Shown here in pieces: positions 1-6,781 of a stretch of 11,119 nucleotides of DNA. How positions within the stretch are numbered: the stretch's first letter is position 1; every line of letters starts with the position of its first letter. The translations under genes were made by a program, and so were the position numbers. The DNA lies in assembly GCA_046302855.1 (NCBI GenBank), contig JBKCHH010000091.1:1-11119 (forward strand), written 5' to 3'. The notes under the pieces were generated by a model. It did not search any database and was not told the origin of the DNA. It saw only the letters and a program-made list of their open reading frames with translations. Source of the stretch: JBKCHH01 sp046302855. Lineage in GTDB: Bacteria; Pseudomonadota; Alphaproteobacteria; Rickettsiales; UBA8987.

Positions 1-787
1 TTTTAGGTGTGATAAATAGCTTTTTATAAATATCACTTATTTCTAAATTACTTGCAAGCACTTCTCCACTTTCAAAATAGTTTTCTGTGCCTAAAAAGTC
101 ACTCACTATACCCTTAGCCTCCCTCACCATTAAAATTCCAGCTGAAATATCCCAAGGCTTTAGTTTTCGGTGGAAAAAGCAATCAAACTTGCCAGCTGCC
201 ACATATGCCAAATCTAAGGCAGAAGACCCAGTTGCCCTAAAGTTATAAAAGTTATTTTTTACCAAATCTAAATCGGCGTAATTATCAATAGAACCTGCTA
301 CCATGCAGGTTTTAAGCAGATTTTTTCTGGAACAAAACAGTTTTCTTTCTTGGTTTTGCACCTCTACAAAGCAACCCTTGCCCTTTTCTGCCCAGTAAAG
401 CTCATCTAAAATGGGGCTATAAATTACCCCAGCTAATTGATCCCACTTGCCACCCTTTACCCTTTCTTCAAAGCCAATGGAGATGCAAAAATTAGGCAGG
501 GCATGCATAAAATTATTGGTGCCATCTAGCGGATCGATAACAAAGCGATGGTTGAAATCTAAGCCCAGCTCTTCGCCACTTTCTTCACTTAAAATACTGT
601 ATTTAGGGTAATGTTCTTTTAAGATTTCAATTATTACCTTGTTAGAACGCATATCGGCAGAGGTAACAAAAGAGCCACAGTTTTTAACTGAAACTTGCAG
701 ATTTTCTAGCTCTCTAAAATCCCGCACTAATCCTCTAGCTGCCTTTAAAACTGCCTTTTCTAAAACTGCAATTAGCGATGATTTCAT
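1..787 (-). CDS. suhB: Inositol monophosphatase family protein (SuhB-like), 3' end beyond the window
   Basis: This is a Mg2+-dependent phosphatase of the inositol monophosphatase/SuhB family, expected in the cytoplasm. I translated it from the ATG at 787; it stays open for 262 codons to the window edge, so only the last few residues are likely missing (family length is about 260-270). Visible motifs are the metal-binding acidic segment SEESGEE (about 67-73), the DPLDGTNNF motif (85-93) that supplies the metal-binding aspartates, and the C-terminal PWDISAG motif with Asp at about 213. It starts six bases after the efp stop, so the two are probably co-transcribed and translationally linked; there is only a weak AGG upstream of the start. 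Family members dephosphorylate inositol phosphates and related sugar phosphates, and E. coli SuhB also acts in rRNA transcription antitermination. Which role applies here cannot be read from the sequence. The family call is secure; the exact symbol is less so. Confidence 0.9.
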   Translation of the reverse strand, partial: MKSSLIAVLEKAVLKAARGLVRDFRELENLQVSVKNCGSFVTSADMRSNKVIIEILKEHYPKYSILSEESGEELGLDFNHRFVIDPLDGTNNFMHALPNFCISIGFEERVKGGKWDQLAGVIYSPILDELYWAEKGKGCFVEVQNQERKLFCSRKNLLKTCMVAGSIDNYADLDLVKNNFYNFRATGSSALDLAYVAAGKFDCFFHRKLKPWDISAGILMVREAKGIVSDFLGTENYFESGEVLASNLEISDIYKKLFITPK

Positions 788-793
788 GTGTGC

Positions 794-1363
794 CTAGCTT
801 TTTTTTACCCTTTCAACATATTCATCATTTATGGTATTTACCACTACCATATCACCTACTTCAATAAATGGGGGAACGGTAATTCTAATTCCATTATCAA
901 GCACAGCTGGCTTGTAAGAGGCACTAGCGGTTTGCCCCTTAACGGTAGTTTCAGTTTCCACTATTTTTGCCTGCACCTGTTCTGGGATTTTTAGCCCAAT
1001 AATTGCCTCATCGTAATATTCTACAGCAATAGCTAGGTTATCTTTTAGATAGGCTACTTGGGTGCCAAGCAGTTCTTTGCTTACTTCAATTTGTTCAAAG
1101 GTTTCATCGTCCATTAGAGTAATAGCATCACCACTATCATATAGATATTTAAAACTTCTTTCCTCAACCCTTGCAATGCTTACATCTTCAGAAGAACGAA
1201 AGCGATGCACGGTTTTTGTGCCAGTTTGAATGTTTTTTAACTCAGCTTGAATAAAAGCACCACCTTTGCCCGGTTTTGTATGCTCCCTTTTAGTTACAAG
1301 CCATAGACCATTTTCAAACTCTAGAATATTTCCAATTCTAATATTATTAGCTATTACTTTCAT
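794..1363 (-). CDS. efp: Translation elongation factor P
   Basis: EF-P binds ribosomes stalled at consecutive prolines and stimulates peptide-bond formation. The 189-residue product is full length for the family. The N-terminal KOW-like domain contains the loop HTKPGKGGAF (28-37), whose Lys33 matches the lysine modified by EpmA in E. coli (Lys34), so the beta-lysylation type of modification is possible. The NETFEQ-like segment (DDETFEQ, about 86-92) and the C-terminal OB domain ending in the EYVERVK motif are also present. The ATG at 1363 gives the standard N-terminus. There is no good Shine-Dalgarno sequence, only A-rich leader. It is the first gene of an apparent two-gene unit with the SuhB-like gene. 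A strong -10 box lies about 45 bases upstream. Confidence 0.96.
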   Translation of the reverse strand: MKVIANNIRIGNILEFENGLWLVTKREHTKPGKGGAFIQAELKNIQTGTKTVHRFRSSEDVSIARVEERSFKYLYDSGDAITLMDDETFEQIEVSKELLGTQVAYLKDNLAIAVEYYDEAIIGLKIPEQVQAKIVETETTVKGQTASASYKPAVLDNGIRITVPPFIEVGDMVVVNTINDEYVERVKKS

Positions 1364-1405
1364 TTATTTTAATTTTTGGAGTTTAGAATTTTTTAGCCTA
1401 GATAT

Positions 1406-1435
1406 ATTATATGCTTGTTTTTAGCAATATTTTAA
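1406..1435 (-). promoter_or_regulatory. Candidate sigma70 promoter for efp-suhB
   Basis: On the minus strand a perfect TATAAT -10 box (1411-1406) lies about 43 bases before the efp ATG. At 17-18 bases spacing the -35 position reads TAAAAT or TTAAAA, which is a poor match. The -10 element is good but such boxes occur by chance in AT-rich DNA. The aspartokinase gene ends 125 bases upstream of it. No strong terminator is visible between them, only two 5-bp hairpins (1543-1556 and 1530-1543) without a U-tract. Confidence 0.45.
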
Positions 1436-1559
1436 ATTTTTTTGTGAGGGTTGTTTGATGAATGGGGGCGAACTATACAAACAGTAATCCAACTAACGGA
1501 TATTTTGCTAGCCAAATTATAAAACCTGATTAACCTTTGTTAACTTGAACCCAAGTAAA

Positions 1560-2804
1560 TCACTTTTTATCTTTTTCCAATTCAAATGCTTGATGCAATG
1601 CTCTTAAAGCAAGTTCTTGATATTGCTGTTCTATTAGAACTGAAATTTTAATTTCTGAAGTAGAAATTACCAAAATATTTGCCCCAATGGAAGATAAAAC
1701 ACTAAACATTTTAGCGGCAATGCCGGGGTTGGTCTTCATCCCAATTCCAATTAGAGAAATTTTAGCAACATCTTCATTAATTAAAATTCTGCCATGCTCA
1801 ATATCGCACTCCTCAATGGCTTTTTTTGCCTTTGAGAGGTCATCTTTTGTTACAGTAAAGGTGATGTCGGTTTTTTTACCCTTTTCAGAAATATTTTGCA
1901 CAATCATATCAACATTCACCTCATATTTTGCCAATGAGACAAATATTTTGGCGGCAACACCAGGTATATTTTCTACCCCTATGATGGTTATTTGCACCTC
2001 ATTTTTATCTAGCGCAACCCCGGTGATTATTCTTTTTTCCATAATTTCATCCTCCTTTACTAAGATTGTTCCTGGAATATTGCTTCCTAATTCATCCACA
2101 AAGGTTGAAAGAACTTGCAGATGAACGCCATGATTCATAGCCAATTCTACCGAGCGTTTGTGCAGAACCTTTGCCCCAAGTGAAGCCATTTCTAGCATCT
2201 CTTCATAGGCGACTTTTTTTAATTTTCTAGCATCTTTAACAATTCTTGGATCAGTTGTGTAAACGCCATCAACATCGGTATAGATATCGCACCTATCTGC
2301 CCTAATACTAGCGGCTATTGCTACGGCGGAAGTGTCTGACCCGCCCCTGCCAAGAGTAGTTATTCTACCAGTTTTTTTGTCAATCCCTTGAAAACCGGGG
2401 ATTATTGGAATAATACCAGATTTTAAAGCATCCGCGATTGTTTTTCCATTAATTTCTAGAATTAACCCCTTAGAGTGTTTGCCCTCTGTTAAAATTGGAA
2501 CTTCCCAATTCAAAAAAGACCTTGCCTTATAACCCTTTTCTTGCAAAACAAGGGCTAGTAAACCAACCGTGATATTTTCACCCGTTGAAACAATTACATC
2601 ATATTCTGCTAGGCTAGCATCGGTAATTAAGGGGGAGGCCTCTTTAGCAAAGCCAACTAAAGTATCTGTAACGCCACTCATGGCAGAAAGAACCACTACC
2701 GTTTTGTTGCCAGCTTTAATTTCTTTAATTACCTTTTCGGCAACATTTTTAATCTTTTCAACGCTTGCAACCGATGTGCCACCAAATTTTTGCACTATTA
2801 ACAT
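1560..2804 (-). CDS. lysC: Aspartokinase with two C-terminal ACT domains
   Basis: Aspartokinase phosphorylates L-aspartate with ATP, the first step toward lysine/diaminopimelate, threonine and methionine. The ATG at 2804 gives a 414-residue protein beginning MLIVQKFGGTS, the normal family N-terminus. An in-frame TTG 66 bases upstream would only add a non-conserved hydrophobic stretch. The kinase domain shows KFGGTS (6-11), the GRGGSDTSA nucleotide-binding segment (about 152-160) and YTDVDGVYTTDPR (175-187). Two ACT domains follow (about 259-328 and 346-414), each with the N-P-G or I-P-G turn typical of the amino-acid-binding site, so feedback control by lysine and/or threonine is expected. 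It is a stand-alone enzyme without a fused homoserine dehydrogenase. It lies downstream of purE in the same direction, with a 68-base gap containing a hairpin. No clear ribosome-binding site is visible. The symbol ask would be equally valid. Confidence 0.95.
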   Translation of the reverse strand: MLIVQKFGGTSVASVEKIKNVAEKVIKEIKAGNKTVVVLSAMSGVTDTLVGFAKEASPLITDASLAEYDVIVSTGENITVGLLALVLQEKGYKARSFLNWEVPILTEGKHSKGLILEINGKTIADALKSGIIPIIPGFQGIDKKTGRITTLGRGGSDTSAVAIAASIRADRCDIYTDVDGVYTTDPRIVKDARKLKKVAYEEMLEMASLGAKVLHKRSVELAMNHGVHLQVLSTFVDELGSNIPGTILVKEDEIMEKRIITGVALDKNEVQITIIGVENIPGVAAKIFVSLAKYEVNVDMIVQNISEKGKKTDITFTVTKDDLSKAKKAIEECDIEHGRILINEDVAKISLIGIGMKTNPGIAAKMFSVLSSIGANILVISTSEIKISVLIEQQYQELALRALHQAFELEKDKK

Positions 2805-2818
2805 AAAAATTATAAAAT

Positions 2819-2844
2819 AAGGGCTATAAAAAATAGAAACCCTT
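2819..2844 (-). promoter_or_regulatory. Stem-loop in the purE-aspartokinase gap
   Basis: An imperfect hairpin is formed by AAGGG (2819-2823) with CCCTT (2840-2844), continuing as CTAT (2824-2827) with ATAG (2833-2836) and a three-base bulge. On the transcribed minus strand it is followed by the T-rich run ATTTTATAATTTT directly before the ATG at 2804. It could be a weak terminator after purE, an attenuator-like element or a structure controlling translation of aspartokinase. The stem is short, so the function is inference. Confidence 0.35.
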
Positions 2845-2872
2845 GATAAACATTGGTCTTTAAAAATCAATA

Positions 2873-3400
2873 TTATTCTAGAACTTCATTTAAAATGACT
2901 TTTTCTTTTTCCTTTCTAAATAGGGCGATTTTCTTTTTTAATTCTTCATTATTAAGGCTTAGAATTTGGGCAGCTAAGATGGCGGCATTTTCTGCCCCAG
3001 CCTGCCCAATGGCAACTGTTGCTACCGGAACGCCACTTGGCATCTGCACAATGGAAAGCAAACTATCAATGCCTTTTAACACTTTGCTTTTTACTGGCAC
3101 ACCGATAACCGGCAATGTTGAGATAGAAGCCATCATACCGGGCAAATGTGCCGCCCCGCCCGCCCCTGCAATTATTATCTTCACCCCTCTTTTGTCTAAC
3201 GAGGATGCATATTCATACATAAAATGGGGGGTGCGGTGGGCAGAAACAACCTTTACTTCATAAGGAATTTTAAAATAATCTAGCTTTAAAATGGTATGTT
3301 GCATGGTTTCAAAATCGCTTTTGCTACCCATAACTATAGACACAGTGGGGTTTTTAGCGTTTTTTACCTTAGCTATGATAATATTTTCATTTTTTTCCAT
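2873..3400 (-). CDS. purE: N5-carboxyaminoimidazole ribonucleotide mutase (PurE class I)
   Basis: PurE converts N5-CAIR to CAIR in de novo purine synthesis, normally using the product of PurK. The 175-residue product is close to the bacterial norm (about 160-170). Motifs are GSKSD (25-29), the catalytic SAHRTP with His55 (53-58), the glycine-rich AGAGGAAHLPG (78-88), GVPV (100-103) and SLLSIVQMP (113-121). These fit the bacterial class I mutase rather than the animal-type class II carboxylase. The start at the ATG at 3400 leaves a polar lead of about 20 residues before the first strand, slightly longer than in E. coli. purK, its usual partner, is not adjacent; downstream is aspartokinase instead. 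It is transcribed divergently from bioD across 42 bases. Confidence 0.96.
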   Translation of the reverse strand: MEKNENIIIAKVKNAKNPTVSIVMGSKSDFETMQHTILKLDYFKIPYEVKVVSAHRTPHFMYEYASSLDKRGVKIIIAGAGGAAHLPGMMASISTLPVIGVPVKSKVLKGIDSLLSIVQMPSGVPVATVAIGQAGAENAAILAAQILSLNNEELKKKIALFRKEKEKVILNEVLE

Positions 3401-3442
3401 ACCATTGTAATATATAATAAATTTTTAATAGATAAAGACAAA
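3401..3442. promoter_or_regulatory. Divergent purE/bioD promoter region
   Basis: Only 42 AT-rich bases separate the two start codons, so promoters for both directions must overlap here or reach into the coding regions. A plus-strand TATAAT sits at 3413-3418. On the minus strand a TTGTCT at 3441-3436 is 16 bases from a TATTAT at 3419-3414. Both are only candidates. A BirA-type biotin operator was not recognised. Confidence 0.35.
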
Positions 3443-4090
3443 ATGCGAAGGATATTTATAACCGCTACCGGCACAGAAGTTGGCAAAACCTATATAGGCT
3501 CAAAGCTAATAGAAAATCTAATAAAGGATGGTAAAAAAATAGAAGTCTATAAGCCTATAATTTCTGGCTTTGTTGATAGGGATTATAACGATTTAAGGCT
3601 ACTATTAAAATCTTGGGGGAAAGATTACACGCAAGAAACTATAAGCAAAATGGCAAGATATATTTTCGCCGAACCTTTATCGCCTGATATTGTGGCAAGA
3701 AGGCATAAAAAAACTATTTCTACTAAAGAAGTAGTGAAATTTTGCACTGCAAAAACTATTGCAGATTTTCAAATTATAGAGGGAGCAGGTGGCGTAATGA
3801 CGCCAATTAACCATAACCAAACCATGTTAGATTTAATCAAAGAATTGCAATCTGAAGTTATTTTAGTTAGTAATAATTATTTGGGAATGTTAAGCCATAC
3901 ACTAACTTCACTAAATGCTTTGAAAGCAAGCAAAATAAAGGTTCTAGCCATTATAATTAATAAAATTAGTGTAAATGACCTAAAAATTGAAGAGCTTATA
4001 GAATCATTAAAGAATTTTTATAAAGGTGAAATTATTGTGGTTGAGAAAAATGGCAATCTTGCCCTAAATCTTAAAGCAAATTTAGGCTGA
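3443..4090 (+). CDS. bioD: Dethiobiotin synthetase
   Basis: BioD carboxylates 7,8-diaminopelargonic acid and closes the ureido ring with ATP to give dethiobiotin, the penultimate step of biotin synthesis. The 215-residue protein starts MRRIFITATGTEVGKT, with the P-loop GTEVGKT at 10-16. Further family marks are KP (37-38) in the substrate region, EPLSPDIVAR (77-86), EGAGGVMTP (113-121) and the LVSNNYLGMLSHT strand-helix (about 141-153). Upstream in-frame codons back to 3296 overlap purE on the other strand and lack family similarity, so the ATG at 3443 is chosen. No other bio genes are nearby, so the pathway genes are either scattered or located outside the window. Its 3' end overlaps the end of convergent fliS by 9 bases. 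Confidence 0.94.
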   Translation: MRRIFITATGTEVGKTYIGSKLIENLIKDGKKIEVYKPIISGFVDRDYNDLRLLLKSWGKDYTQETISKMARYIFAEPLSPDIVARRHKKTISTKEVVKFCTAKTIADFQIIEGAGGVMTPINHNQTMLDLIKELQSEVILVSNNYLGMLSHTLTSLNALKASKIKVLAIIINKISVNDLKIEELIESLKNFYKGEIIVVEKNGNLALNLKANLG

Positions 4091-4522
4091 AATAATTAAG
4101 CCAGAAGAGTAGTTTTGCTCAACACCTAACGGCTCTACTTGTTTGTTCTCTATAGGCTTTTGCTCCCTTGATGCCACTTCTTGCCAAGAATTTAGCACTG
4201 GGGTTATTAGTCCTATTAGCTTATCATACTCGCCTTCATCTTCAGTATTGTGCAGATAAAATACCTTGGCTATTACCCCTTGATAGAATTTCTTCAAATT
4301 TTCAAGCTCTTCCCCTTCTACTGAATCCTCCAGATTATCTTGCAGTGCAGTAAAGATTTTACTTACCTTGTTTAGATAGTTATATTTACCCTCTAAATCT
4401 TTATTTTGAAAATAGGCAAACTTTGCCTTTTTTAGCAGGTTAATACTGCCCGCATATAGCTCTACTATAATATCCATTCCAGATACCTGTTCGCTAGCTA
4501 TTTTGTATTTTTGAATAACCAT
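4082..4522 (-). CDS. fliS: Flagellar secretion chaperone FliS
   Basis: FliS is a small helical cytoplasmic chaperone that binds the C-terminal helix of flagellin, prevents premature polymerisation and delivers it to the flagellar export gate. The 146-residue product has the family pattern: a helix with IIVELYAGSINLLKKAK (about 18-34), a region rich in charged helices with LEGKYNYLNKVSKIFTAL (about 43-60), then a conserved GEELENLKKFYQGVI segment. The last 25 residues or so are a non-conserved tail. The gene starts three bases after the fliD stop (TAA ACT ATG) and has no Shine-Dalgarno of its own, which suggests translational coupling to fliD. The 3' end overlaps bioD, tail to tail, by 9 bases. 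Confidence 0.87.
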   Translation of the reverse strand: MVIQKYKIASEQVSGMDIIVELYAGSINLLKKAKFAYFQNKDLEGKYNYLNKVSKIFTALQDNLEDSVEGEELENLKKFYQGVIAKVFYLHNTEDEGEYDKLIGLITPVLNSWQEVASREQKPIENKQVEPLGVEQNYSSGLIISA

Positions 4523-4525
4523 AGT

Positions 4526-6643
4526 TTAAGTGCTGCTATTACTGTTGTTGTTATTGCCAAAAATAGCGTTTATAGCATTTATTGATGATTGGGCATTAGA
4601 CTGGGCTTGGTCTAGCAGGGCTAACTTTTCAGATTGAGTTGCTACCACCCTATCCCTTTGCTCCTGCGCTCTTGTTAGATTATCTGCATCTACGCCGTTA
4701 ATGGAATCTTGAATTCTGGCAATCTCTTCGTCTATTAAGCCGCTTATTTTCGCATAGCTTTGCGAAAAATTATAAACCTGCTCGGCTAAGCCTTGCTCTT
4801 GCTTTACTGTAATAGAGGTATTGGTTGTATCTACCTCCCCCCTATAGGTATAGACCGCCCCTTCTAATGGCGTGCCTTCTTTCCCTACTATTCTATAGCT
4901 AACATTGCCGTTAATATCTAAACTTTTACTAATATTGGCTTGATAGGTTTGAATACCATTTTTGGGGATAATCGCCACCCCGTCTAAAAACCCACCCTGC
5001 TCTACATTTATAGATACAGCGGGAACGGCACTTCCATTAAATTTATACACTGCCCCCTCTAAGGTAGAGCCTGCTTTTCCAGTAATGGTATAGGTTGAGC
5101 CACTTTTGGTAATGTTCAAAGGAAAAGAGGCCGCGCCGCTGTTTGGTATAGCAGTTGCCCCATAATTACCATTACCATCATCAGTTAGCACAAGCGAAAA
5201 ACTGTTTAAAGAGGTGGCGGAGGTTCTGGCCACATTGGTAAGGTTCACATTATTTGAAGTAAAGGGGTCTTTAAACTGCAGGGTAAATTCATTAAGACTG
5301 GTATTAGAGCTTCTTGAAGTGTTAACCAAGTTAGGGTCGCTAGTAATATAGGTATTTTCAAAAATAGCCCGCACGGCACCTATATTTTTAGTTACTTCAT
5401 CACGAAATATTTTTTCCCCATCGGGAAGTAGCTGAATTAGGTTTAAAATTGGGTCTGGTAGGCCATCTTCGTTTAAATCACTTTCGGTTTTTTTGCTCTC
5501 AATACCAACTGAGCCGATACCTAAGCCCACCCCATCTATGCTAGAGGCAAAACGAATAGTGCCGTTTATTTGAAATTCAAAGCTATTTAGTAATGAATTT
5601 CCGCCCAGTAATGCCTTTTCAGCATCAAAATTGCCATCTGATTTGCGAACATTTTGCTCGGCATAAAATAAACGATAGGAGTTATAATTAGTAACAAAAT
5701 CCTTCACCTTTGTGGTTATATTATCAACATCTGGCGTGAAAGATACCCTTACCCTGTCTGGGTCTGGCGCACTATAGTTAGGCGTGGCTTGGGTTAGGTT
5801 TATGGTAATGCCAGAATAAACATCTGTTATCACATTGCTATCCCGTGTTAGCTCTAAAGAATTATCTATTTTAAAAATTGCGTCCCTTGCAATTACGCCG
5901 GTAGAAAAGTTTAGAATGGTTTGCGGGTCGCTTAAGCCACTTGCGGTAAAAAAGCTAAGGCTTGTGTCTATATCATTATTAGCGCCGGTTTTGTTGGAAT
6001 AGAGTTGTAGCTTAAAATCATTATCAGATATTTTTATTACGGAGGCGAAAACCCCACTTGTGCCAGTTACGGTATTTATTTTGCTGGCTATATTATTTAA
6101 GGAATCAGTGGTTTTTATTTTTATGGTTGCTTTAGAGCCATTTTCTAAGCCAATTTCATAGTCAGTTCCGCTACCACTACCAATACCCAAAGCATTAGTA
6201 TCTGAAGTTATTACATTACCAGAGGCTTGCGTGCCAGCAAGGGCGGTTTGTTTTATGGCAATATCAAAAGAAACTGGTTTAGAATTGTTAGCAGCACTAA
6301 TGCCTACAAATTTGCTAGCATCTGCTATGCCACTATAACTACTACTTAAAACTGCGTTTTTGGAATCAAAGGCATTGTTATCTAAGCCGAAAAGACCCGG
6401 ATCTTTGCGTAGATACCTAGCAGAATCTTGCAGTGCATTAATGGTGCTTTTTAGCGTTTGCAGGGCAGAAATTTGCTGATTTTTAATGTCTATCTTATCT
6501 TGAATAGCCTTTACCTTGGCATCTTCACTTGCCTGCACGCTTTCTAATATGGCATTTAGATTGGCTTTAGAAAATATGCCACTGGCCTTCACCACGCTGG
6601 GGTTATTTTTATCTATGGTAACATTTTTTATTTCGCCCGCCAT
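4526..6643 (-). CDS. fliD: Flagellar cap / hook-associated protein 2 FliD, with internal repeats
   Basis: FliD is exported and caps the growing filament, helping flagellin fold at the tip. The 705-residue protein is clearly longer than the enterobacterial form (about 470). The N-terminal D0/D1 part (about 17-115) contains the coiled-coil segment around 35-80 typical of the FliD N domain. The middle (about 255-330) has the conserved block with VRVSFTPDVDNITTKVKDFV. A DxNxDGxxD loop occurs at 389-397, and the C-terminal coiled-coil (about 620-695) ends in NAINAIFG plus an Asn/Ser tail. I see no cysteine, as is common in exported flagellar proteins. Two separate internal duplications (438-488 and 509-618) account for part of the extra length. 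It is followed by fliS after three bases and preceded by the flagellin terminator. The start codon has only a weak AGG upstream. Confidence 0.92.
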   Translation of the reverse strand: MAGEIKNVTIDKNNPSVVKASGIFSKANLNAILESVQASEDAKVKAIQDKIDIKNQQISALQTLKSTINALQDSARYLRKDPGLFGLDNNAFDSKNAVLSSSYSGIADASKFVGISAANNSKPVSFDIAIKQTALAGTQASGNVITSDTNALGIGSGSGTDYEIGLENGSKATIKIKTTDSLNNIASKINTVTGTSGVFASVIKISDNDFKLQLYSNKTGANNDIDTSLSFFTASGLSDPQTILNFSTGVIARDAIFKIDNSLELTRDSNVITDVYSGITINLTQATPNYSAPDPDRVRVSFTPDVDNITTKVKDFVTNYNSYRLFYAEQNVRKSDGNFDAEKALLGGNSLLNSFEFQINGTIRFASSIDGVGLGIGSVGIESKKTESDLNEDGLPDPILNLIQLLPDGEKIFRDEVTKNIGAVRAIFENTYITSDPNLVNTSRSSNTSLNEFTLQFKDPFTSNNVNLTNVARTSATSLNSFSLVLTDDGNGNYGATAIPNSGAASFPLNITKSGSTYTITGKAGSTLEGAVYKFNGSAVPAVSINVEQGGFLDGVAIIPKNGIQTYQANISKSLDINGNVSYRIVGKEGTPLEGAVYTYRGEVDTTNTSITVKQEQGLAEQVYNFSQSYAKISGLIDEEIARIQDSINGVDADNLTRAQEQRDRVVATQSEKLALLDQAQSNAQSSINAINAIFGNNNNSNSST
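4790..5119 (-). repeat. Duplicated ~45-50-residue segment inside FliD, 65-residue period
   Basis: Residues 509-551 and 569-618 of FliD align with a 65-residue offset. Both share the pattern N-I-(T/S)-K-S, then (T/R)-I-(T/V)-G-K-x-G-(S/T)-x-L-E-G-A-V-Y, then a (I)-x-V-(E/K)-Q end. The core reads GKAGSTLEGAVY in the first copy and GKEGTPLEGAVY in the second. This looks like a duplicated small beta-rich module in the variable outer part of the cap. The nucleotide copies (4991-5119 and 4790-4939) have diverged, so the duplication is not very recent. Confidence 0.8.
5180..5332 (-). repeat. Second internal duplication in FliD, 29-residue period
   Basis: Residues 438-459 and 467-488 share N-L-x-N-x-(S/A)-R-(S/T)-S-x-T-S-L-N-x-F-(T/S)-L-x-(F/L)-x-D. 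The core TSLNEFTLQF of the first copy matches TSLNSFSLVL of the second. The offset is 29 residues. The unit is unrelated in sequence to the 65-residue repeat directly after it. Together the two sets form a continuous repeat-built insert of about 180 residues before the C-terminal coiled coil. Confidence 0.7.
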
Positions 6644-6697
6644 AAATGCCTATATTGTGGGATGTTTCTTAAAAAACTACAATATATAGTAGATAAT
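6644..6697 (-). promoter_or_regulatory. Short fliD leader after the flagellin terminator
   Basis: These 54 AT-rich bases are all that separates the terminator from the fliD ATG. They contain a short dyad, CTAC (6677-6680) with GTAG (6689-6692). There is also an inverted pair of ACAATATA-like sequences (CTATATTGT at 6651-6659 against ACAATATATAG at 6679-6689). No convincing -35/-10 pair is seen. fliD-fliS may depend on read-through or on an unrecognised promoter here. Confidence 0.25.
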
Positions 6698-6750
6698 AAA
6701 AAAGAGGGAAAATGCAACCGTTTTTTTATTAACGATTTATTTTCCCTCTT
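6698..6750 (-). terminator. Intrinsic terminator of the flagellin gene
   Basis: An 11-bp perfect stem, AAGAGGGAAAA (6702-6712) with TTTTCCCTCTT (6740-6750), is extended by an A-T pair and an inner CGTT/AACG hairpin. On the minus strand it is followed by a run of six T residues (6703-6698, overlapping the stem end) and then ATTAT. It lies about 30 bases after the flagellin stop and before fliD, so it should end most flagellin transcripts. Confidence 0.88.
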
Positions 6751-6781
6751 AAAGAAATTCTAAAGCTACTCTTTTTTAGAG

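Noticed and set aside
1486..1556. Small inverted repeats downstream of aspartokinase
   Set aside because: Stems of four to five pairs without a U-tract are expected by chance in AT-rich DNA; they were not called as a terminator.
2805..2870. 22-codon N-terminal extension of aspartokinase starting at a TTG
   Set aside because: The extension is hydrophobic, unlike family members, and the ATG at 2804 gives the standard MLIVQKFGGTS start.
3296..3442. Upstream extension of bioD
   Set aside because: It lies inside purE on the other strand and lacks similarity to BioD; the P-loop is normally close to the N-terminus.
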